Source: Amycolatopsis bullii (lineage in GTDB: Bacteria; Actinomycetota; Actinomycetes; Mycobacteriales; Pseudonocardiaceae). From it: a stretch of 64,000 nt of DNA. The notes beneath the pieces were generated by a model. That model ran no database searches. It was given only the letters and a program-made list of their open reading frames with translations, and was not told the DNA's origin. This document shows positions 59,133-64,000 of this stretch, piece by piece (position 1 is the stretch's first letter; each line of letters starts with the position of its first letter). The translations under genes were made by a program, and so were the position numbers. The stretch is taken from NCBI RefSeq assembly GCF_014654205.1, contig NZ_BNAW01000010.1, positions 117,866 to 181,865 of the forward strand, read 5' to 3'.

Positions 59133-60971
59133 TCAGCGCGGCCGGACGGCCGTCGTGAACGCCCGCCAGACGTCGGCGGGGACGACGTCACCGGTCAGCT
59201 TCCGGCCGCTCGCGTCCTTGAGCCGCCGCTCGTCGTCGGAGCCGATCCAGACCGCCGTCGCCAGCTGCGGGGTGTAGCCGACGGCCCAGGCGTCCTGGTA
59301 GTCCGGGCTGGTGCCGTGCTCCGCCTCGCCGGTGGACAGCGCCGCCGGGCGGCCGCCGGTGCGCAGGGTCGCGGTGACCTCCGCGGCGACGCGGCGGCTG
59401 CTGTCGTCGTCGCCGAACGCCGGGCTCGAGGTGTCCTGGTGCGCCCAGACGACCGCGCCGCTTTCGTCGCGGATCTTCGCCACCAGGTGCGGGGTGCTGC
59501 GCCGGCCACCGGCGGCGAAGGTCCCGTAGGCGCCCGCGACGTCCAGCGGCCGCAACGGGTACCGGCCGATCGCGATGCCCGGCCCGATGAGGAAGCCGTC
59601 CTTCTCGCGCAGGGTCGGGACGGCGTCCACGGCGTCCGGGATGCCGGCCTGCCGGGCGGCTTCGCTCACCGCCTCCGGGCCGAGTTTCTTCGCCAGCGCG
59701 ACCAGGGTGCCGGCGGCGTGCGTTTCGACCGCCCGGCGCGGGGTGCACTTCTTGCCGCAGGGATCCGGGTACTGGAAGGTCTCGCCGAGGAATTCGACCT
59801 TCGAGAACCCCGGCATCGGCTGGTCGGGGCCGAAGCCGTGGAGCAGCGCCGCGGTGAACGTGAACGGGTGGAACGCCGAGCCGAGCGCGTGCGGGGTGCT
59901 CGCGTAGTCGCGGACGCCCTGGTCACCGCCCTGGTAGGCGCGGACGGCCCCGGTACCGGGGTCGACCGCGACGACGGCGCCGCGGAACTCCTTCGGCTCT
60001 TCGTTCAGCTTGTCCCGCAACGCCTTCTTCGCGGCGTCCTGCATCCCGCGGTCCAGCGTCGTCTCGACGGTCAGGTTGCCCTGCTGGAGCCGGCCGAGCG
60101 GGAAGCCGTCCTGTTCGAGCTCGGCGAGGACCTGCTGCTTGACGTGGAACTCGTCGTAGGTGACGCGGCCGGCGCGGGTCTCCGACGGCGGCTGGATCTC
60201 GCCGCCGGGGTAGGCCATCGGCTCGTCACCGCCGACGTACCCGCGGCTCACGAGCTTGTCGCGCACGTACTGCCAGCGCCGGCTCGCGTGGAGGTCCCCC
60301 GAGGCGGCGGGGTCGTGCACCGACGGGGACTGGATCATCCCGGCGAGGAAGGCGGCTTCGCTCCAGGTGATCGAGTCGTCGAGCTTCCGGCCGAAGTAGG
60401 CGTTCATCGCCGCGGCGGGCCCGAACGTGCCGCGGCCGAAGGAGATGATGTTGACGTAGCTTTCGAAGATCTGCTCCTTGCCCTGCTCCTGGGTGATCTT
60501 CGTGGCCAGCACGAGCTCGGCGAACTTGCGCCCGAGCGTCGCGTCTTCGTCGCCGGTGGACTTCTTGATGTACTGCTGGGTGATCCCGGACCCGCCGCCG
60601 ACGCCGGTGAGGAACGCCCGGCCGATGCCGGTCGGGTCGAAGCCCTGGTTGTCCCAGAAGGTCGGGTCCTCGGTGGCGATGATCGCGTCCCGCAGCTTCG
60701 ACGGCACCTGCGAGTAGGGAACGAACGTCCGGTCGCCGTCGGCCGGGATCACCTTGAGCAGCTCGGAGCCGTCCGCGTACTTCAGGACGACGGTCTTGCC
60801 GAGCCCGGCCAGGACTTCCTGGGGGCTGCGGACGTCGAGCACCAGGTAGGCGACCCAGAACGCGATCAGCGGCCCGCCGAGGAGGACGCCGAGCGTCCAG
60901 CCGGCGATCCGCCGGGCGCGGCGCCACCGCGGGTGGCCGGGCTTGTCTTGGTTCTCGGTCGGCAAGGTCAC
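59133..60971 (-). CDS. Class A penicillin-binding protein with degenerate transpeptidase motifs
   Basis: 612 residues: short cytoplasmic N terminus, one membrane anchor (about 25-47), glycosyltransferase family 51 domain (about 65-250) with intact IIATEDPTFWDNQGFDP (catalytic E101) and GGSGITQQYIKK, then a transpeptidase-like domain (about 325-570). In the latter the SxxK motif reads SAFH (365-368) inside ALGSAFHPFTF; the SxN position reads THAA (417-420); the KTG motif reads STG (546-548). The catalytic serine remains, but its lysine, the SxN serine and asparagine, and the KTG lysine are replaced. Polymerisation of glycan strands should be retained and cross-linking lost. The fold is otherwise intact and no frame is broken. 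Confidence 0.88.
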   Translation of the reverse strand: MTLPTENQDKPGHPRWRRARRIAGWTLGVLLGGPLIAFWVAYLVLDVRSPQEVLAGLGKTVVLKYADGSELLKVIPADGDRTFVPYSQVPSKLRDAIIATEDPTFWDNQGFDPTGIGRAFLTGVGGGSGITQQYIKKSTGDEDATLGRKFAELVLATKITQEQGKEQIFESYVNIISFGRGTFGPAAAMNAYFGRKLDDSITWSEAAFLAGMIQSPSVHDPAASGDLHASRRWQYVRDKLVSRGYVGGDEPMAYPGGEIQPPSETRAGRVTYDEFHVKQQVLAELEQDGFPLGRLQQGNLTVETTLDRGMQDAAKKALRDKLNEEPKEFRGAVVAVDPGTGAVRAYQGGDQGVRDYASTPHALGSAFHPFTFTAALLHGFGPDQPMPGFSKVEFLGETFQYPDPCGKKCTPRRAVETHAAGTLVALAKKLGPEAVSEAARQAGIPDAVDAVPTLREKDGFLIGPGIAIGRYPLRPLDVAGAYGTFAAGGRRSTPHLVAKIRDESGAVVWAHQDTSSPAFGDDDSSRRVAAEVTATLRTGGRPAALSTGEAEHGTSPDYQDAWAVGYTPQLATAVWIGSDDERRLKDASGRKLTGDVVPADVWRAFTTAVRPR

Positions 60972-61055
60972 GAACGGATGACGACCGGACGGGGGACAAA
61001 GTTCGGTGGAAAAGCAACGGAGGTTGTTCGAATCCTGTGAAGGAGCCGGACAAGC

Positions 61056-61775
61056 TCAGGACAAGAAGGCCCGCAGCAGCGAGGCCGTGCCCTCGATGTG
61101 TTCCGCCATCGCCCGGCGGGCGGCGGGCGCGTCGCCGGCCAGGATCGCGTCCACGATCGCTTCGTGCTGGGCGTTCGAGTGCTCGAGGTTGGGCGGGAGC
61201 AGGGGGATCCGGTCGAGCAGCTGGTTGACGCGGCTGCGGGCGTCGGCCACCGCCGTGGTCAGCGAGCCGGACGCGGTGACCTCGGCGATGGCCAGGTGCA
61301 GCCGGGAGTCCTTGCGGCGGTAGTCGCCGAGCTCCGCGCCGGCGGCCTCGGCGAGCGTGCCGGTGAGGTGCTGCCGGTCGGCCGGGCTCAGCGACCGCGC
61401 GGCGGCCATCTCGGCGGCGCCGGTCTCGAGGACGTAGCGGAGGCTCAGCGCGTCTTCCAGCGAGACGGCGTCGACCTCGCCGCCCGGCTCGGGCGGGGCG
61501 GGCAGGGTGTCGTGCACGAACGTGCCGCCGTACCGGCCCCGTCGTGACTCCACGTAACCGGCGTCGGAGAGGGCCCGGATGGCCTCGCGCAGCGTGACGC
61601 GGCTGACGCCGAGCCGTTCGGCGAGCTCGCGTTCCGACGGCAGCCGCTCCCCCGCGCCGACGACGCCCAACCGGATCGCCTGCAGCAGCCGCTCGACGGT
61701 CTCCTCGAAGGCGTTGCCGGTGCGCACCGGCCGGAACAGCGCTTCGCCGGCGTTCACCACCGAGGTCGACTCCAT
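61056..61775 (-). CDS. GntR family regulator (FadR/FCD subgroup)
   Basis: 239 residues. Winged helix AIRLGVVGAGERLPSERELAERLGVSRVTLREAIRALSDAGYVESRRGRYGGTFV in outline (about 33-87), then an FCD domain with LRYVLETGAAEMAAARS and SRLHLAIAEVTASGSL. Ligand and targets are unknown; genes nearby (penicillin-binding protein, serine ammonia-lyase) are not clear targets. TAGACT (61782-61787, minus strand) 6 bases before the ATG suggests leaderless transcription. Confidence 0.88.
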   Translation of the reverse strand: MESTSVVNAGEALFRPVRTGNAFEETVERLLQAIRLGVVGAGERLPSERELAERLGVSRVTLREAIRALSDAGYVESRRGRYGGTFVHDTLPAPPEPGGEVDAVSLEDALSLRYVLETGAAEMAAARSLSPADRQHLTGTLAEAAGAELGDYRRKDSRLHLAIAEVTASGSLTTAVADARSRVNQLLDRIPLLPPNLEHSNAQHEAIVDAILAGDAPAARRAMAEHIEGTASLLRAFLS

Positions 61776-61866
61776 CCCGCGAGTCTAGGCCGCGGCGCCG
61801 GGGTGGCCCTCACCCTGTGTTCGCGGTGCGGAAAACCGGTGGCCACGGCGGGCACTCTCGGCGACC

Positions 61867-62097
61867 ATGGGACCACCGACACCGAACATCGACGCAGGGG
61901 GCGATCCGGTGCACTTTCTGATGGCCGAGGACCTGGTCCACGAACGGGAGAACGAGCTGCGCCACGGCGTGCGCAACCGCCCACCGGGCCGCGCGACGCC
62001 GAGCCGCCACCCGGGAACGCGGAAGCAGCAACTGGGCTGGCGCCTGGTCGAAGTCGGCTTGAAGCTGGCCGTCGACCCGGACGACCGCCGGAACTGA
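61867..62097 (+). CDS. 76-residue hypothetical protein
   Basis: Contains HFLMAEDLVHERENELRHG, a likely amphipathic helix, then a basic Pro/Arg-rich stretch and LGWRLVEVGLKLAVDP. No known domain, though short proteins of this pattern occur in actinomycetes next to anti-sigma or regulatory genes. There is no clear ribosome-binding site. A perfect palindrome stands 3 bases after the stop, which supports a transcribed gene ending here. Confidence 0.5.
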   Translation: MGPPTPNIDAGGDPVHFLMAEDLVHERENELRHGVRNRPPGRATPSRHPGTRKQQLGWRLVEVGLKLAVDPDDRRN

Positions 62098-62100
62098 CCC

Positions 62101-62124
62101 GGGCACTTTCACGTGAAAGTGCCC
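62101..62124. terminator. 24-bp perfect palindrome between convergent genes
   Basis: Arms GGGCACTTTCAC and GTGAAAGTGCCC with no spacer, between the 76-residue gene and the serine ammonia-lyase stop. It fits a bidirectional terminator; the central CACGTG is also an E-box-like core. Confidence 0.75.
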
Positions 62125-62129
62125 TGAGG

Positions 62130-63497
62130 TCAGCACTCGATGACGTTCACCGCCAGGCCGCCGCGGGCCGTTTCCTTGTACTTCACGCTCATGTCCGCGC
62201 CGGTCTCGCGCATCGTCTTGATCGCCTTGTCCAGGGTCACCACGTGGCTGCCGTCGCCGCGCATCGCCATCCTCGCCGCGTGGATCGCCTTCGACGCTCC
62301 CACCGCGTTGCGCTCGATGCAGGGGATCTGGACCAGGCCGCCCACCGGGTCGCACGTCAGGCCCAGGTGGTGTTCGACCCCGATCTCGGCCGCGTTCTCG
62401 ACCTGCGCCGGGGTTCCGCCCAGCACCTCGGTCAGGCCCGCCGCGGCCATCGCCGAGGCCGAACCGACCTCGCCCTGGCAGCCGACCTCCGCGCCCGAGA
62501 TCGAGCCCGTCTGCTTGAGGATCGAGCCGATCGCGCCCGCGGTGAGCAGGAACGTCACGATGCCGTCGTCGTTCGAATGGCGGATGAAGCGCTGGTAGTA
62601 GTGCAGCACCGCCGGGATGATCCCGGCCGCGCCGTTGGTCGGGGCCGTCACCACCCGGCCGCCCGCGGCGTTCTCCTCGTTGACGGCGAGGGCGTACAGG
62701 CTCACCCAGTCCATCGCGTACAGCGGGTCGTCCGCGCCGTCCTCGGCCAGCAGCTTCTCGTGCAGCGCCCGCGCCCGCCGCGGGACCTTCAGGCCGCCCG
62801 GCAGCACCCCTTCGTGGGTGCAGCCGTTGCGGACGCACTCCGCCATGACCGCCCAGATGTCCAGCAGCCCCGAACGCACCTCGTCCGCGGTGCGCCAGGA
62901 CAGTTCGTTCGCCAGCATGATTTCGCTGATGGGCAGGCCCGTCGACGCGCAGTGCGCGAGCAGGTCGGCACCCGTGCGGAACGGGTACGGCACCGGCGTG
63001 GAGTCCTCGACGAACACCGTGTCCGTCTCGTACGACTCGTCGCGGACGAAGCCGCCGCCGACCGAGTAGTACGTCCGCTCGCGCAGCAGCGCACCGTCGG
63101 CGTCGAAGGCGCGGAAGACCATGCCGTTCGGGTGGGCGGGCAGCGACTTGCGGCGGTGCATGGTGAGGTCGGTGTCCTCGTCGAACGCGATTTCGTGCGT
63201 GCCTGCCAGCAGCAACCGGCCCGACTCGCGGATCGACGAGATGCGGCCCGGCACGGTGTCCGTGTCGATCTCTTCGGGACGCTCACCGGACAGCCCGAGC
63301 AGGACGGCCTTGTCGCTGCCGTGGCCGAACCCGGTCGCGCCGAGCGAGCCGAACAGCTCGGCCTGGACCCGGGAGGTCCGCGCGAGGTCGTCGCCGAGGC
63401 CGTCCACAAAGGTCAGTGCCGCCCGCATCGGCCCGACGGTGTGGGAACTCGACGGGCCGATGCCGATGGAAAACAGGTCGAAGACGCTGATCGCCAT
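62130..63497 (-). CDS. sdaA: L-serine ammonia-lyase (single-chain)
   Basis: 455 residues, single-chain iron-sulfur serine dehydratase. [22 protein letters not shown] at the N terminus is the serine-binding loop; [34 protein letters not shown] supply the cysteines of the 4Fe-4S cluster. It deaminates L-serine to pyruvate. Fourteen bases separate it from the lipoyl synthase gene, so the two are probably co-transcribed. GGAAGGGG lies upstream of the ATG. Confidence 0.95.
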   Translation of the reverse strand: MAISVFDLFSIGIGPSSSHTVGPMRAALTFVDGLGDDLARTSRVQAELFGSLGATGFGHGSDKAVLLGLSGERPEEIDTDTVPGRISSIRESGRLLLAGTHEIAFDEDTDLTMHRRKSLPAHPNGMVFRAFDADGALLRERTYYSVGGGFVRDESYETDTVFVEDSTPVPYPFRTGADLLAHCASTGLPISEIMLANELSWRTADEVRSGLLDIWAVMAECVRNGCTHEGVLPGGLKVPRRARALHEKLLAEDGADDPLYAMDWVSLYALAVNEENAAGGRVVTAPTNGAAGIIPAVLHYYQRFIRHSNDDGIVTFLLTAGAIGSILKQTGSISGAEVGCQGEVGSASAMAAAGLTEVLGGTPAQVENAAEIGVEHHLGLTCDPVGGLVQIPCIERNAVGASKAIHAARMAMRGDGSHVVTLDKAIKTMRETGADMSVKYKETARGGLAVNVIEC

Positions 63498-63511
63498 TGA
63501 TCCGCCCCTTC

Positions 63512-64000
63512 CTATCGGGCCAGCAGCGAGCTGGCCTCTTGCGAAGCCGGGCCCTGGTCGGCGAGGTGGGCCAGGTTCTCCGGCAGCTCTTCTCCACGGT
63601 AACGCTTGGTCTGCGCGTACAGCCGTCCCGCGCGGTACGACGAGCGCACCAGCGGCCCGGCCATGACACCGGCGAAGCCCATCGCCTCGGCCGCCTTGGA
63701 ATGCTCGACGAACTCCTCCGGCTTCACCCACCGGTCCACCGGGTGATGCCGCGGCGAGGGACGCAAATACTGCGTGATCGTCAAAATCTCGCACCCGGCG
63801 TCGACCAGGTCCTGCATCGCGGGCGCGACCTCGTCCGGGGTTTCGCCCATGCCGAGGATCAGGTTGGACTTCGTCACCAAACCGGCTTCGCGAGCCTTCG
63901 TGATGACCTCCAGCGATCGCGCGTACCGGAACCCGGGACGGATCCGCTTGAAGATCCGCGGCACCGTCTCCACGTTGTGCGCCAAAACCTCCGGCCGCGA
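63512..64000 (-). CDS. lipA: Lipoyl synthase (N-terminal part outside window)
   Basis: The C-terminal 162 codons. [53 protein letters not shown] and [15 protein letters not shown] are diagnostic of LipA, the radical-SAM enzyme that inserts two sulfurs into octanoyl groups. The two cluster-binding cysteine motifs lie upstream, beyond the window. The C-terminal extension after YRAG is typical of actinobacterial LipA. The gene is followed directly by sdaA. Confidence 0.95.
   Translation of the reverse strand, partial: SRPEVLAHNVETVPRIFKRIRPGFRYARSLEVITKAREAGLVTKSNLILGMGETPDEVAPAMQDLVDAGCEILTITQYLRPSPRHHPVDRWVKPEEFVEHSKAAEAMGFAGVMAGPLVRSSYRAGRLYAQTKRYRGEELPENLAHLADQGPASQEASSLLAR

Overview
The window is very GC-rich, almost fully coding DNA with short overlapping genes, GTG starts and many ATGA/GTGA stop-start overlaps. 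Together with the gene content (pca genes with an IclR regulator, an AftB-like arabinosyltransferase relative, a SigD/ShbA-type sigma factor, an AcrA1-type reductase, MoxR/VWA accessory genes) this points to a Pseudonocardiales actinomycete, most like Amycolatopsis. The genus is inferred; only the high GC and actinobacterial families are seen directly. I see no insertion sequence, prophage, CRISPR array or rRNA. One tRNA (Arg, anticodon ACG) is present.

Layout. 1-3.4 kb: secreted phosphoesterase, MFS transporter and a beta-propeller protein as one minus-strand unit behind a perfect 21-bp palindrome. 3.6-7.2 kb: TetR regulator, flavin monooxygenase, membrane diguanylate cyclase. 7.4-14.8 kb: molybdenum hydroxylase of the xanthine dehydrogenase / form II 'CO dehydrogenase' type (coxS-L-M-G) with XdhC and VWA maturation proteins. 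14.8-17 kb: tRNA-Arg and a GT-C glycosyltransferase that separate these from the other maturation genes (MoxR ATPase, MocA cytidylyltransferase). 17-24.9 kb: MoxR and MocA sit at the end of an apparently continuous protocatechuate/beta-ketoadipate operon, pcaIJFHGDC plus its IclR regulator, in which pcaB is missing. A small gene built on a 27-bp tandem repeat overlaps its neighbours there.

25-32.7 kb: alpha-galactoside locus, with ROK repressor, sugar ABC importer and secreted GH27 alpha-galactosidase on one strand and a cytoplasmic GH36 alpha-galactosidase diverging from it. 32.7-34.8 kb: 2-hydroxyacid dehydrogenase and glycerate kinase. 34.9-38.1 kb: small proteins (cysteine-free HesB-like, DUF5709, GtrA, two DUF202) and an ECF sigma factor. 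38.1-47.4 kb: what looks like a complete non-phosphorylative L-fucose (or related aldose) pathway: aldo-keto dehydrogenase, lactonase, fuconate dehydratase, SDR dehydrogenase, FAH-family hydrolase, ABC importer and GntR regulator. 47.6-56 kb: Bcr/CflA drug exporter, MerR regulator diverging from an 83-residue repeat protein, ferredoxin-reductase-like flavoprotein, AcrA1-type two-domain reductase, a 27-codon peptide gene with its own signals, and a large membrane protein. 56-64 kb: flavin monooxygenase, MocR regulator and divergent O-methyltransferase, a class A penicillin-binding protein whose transpeptidase catalytic motifs are replaced, a FadR-type regulator, L-serine ammonia-lyase and the C-terminal part of lipoyl synthase.

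The strongest leads are the penicillin-binding protein with a degenerate transpeptidase domain, the repeat-encoded protein embedded in the pca/cofactor operon, the 27-codon gene, and the complete fucose-type locus.
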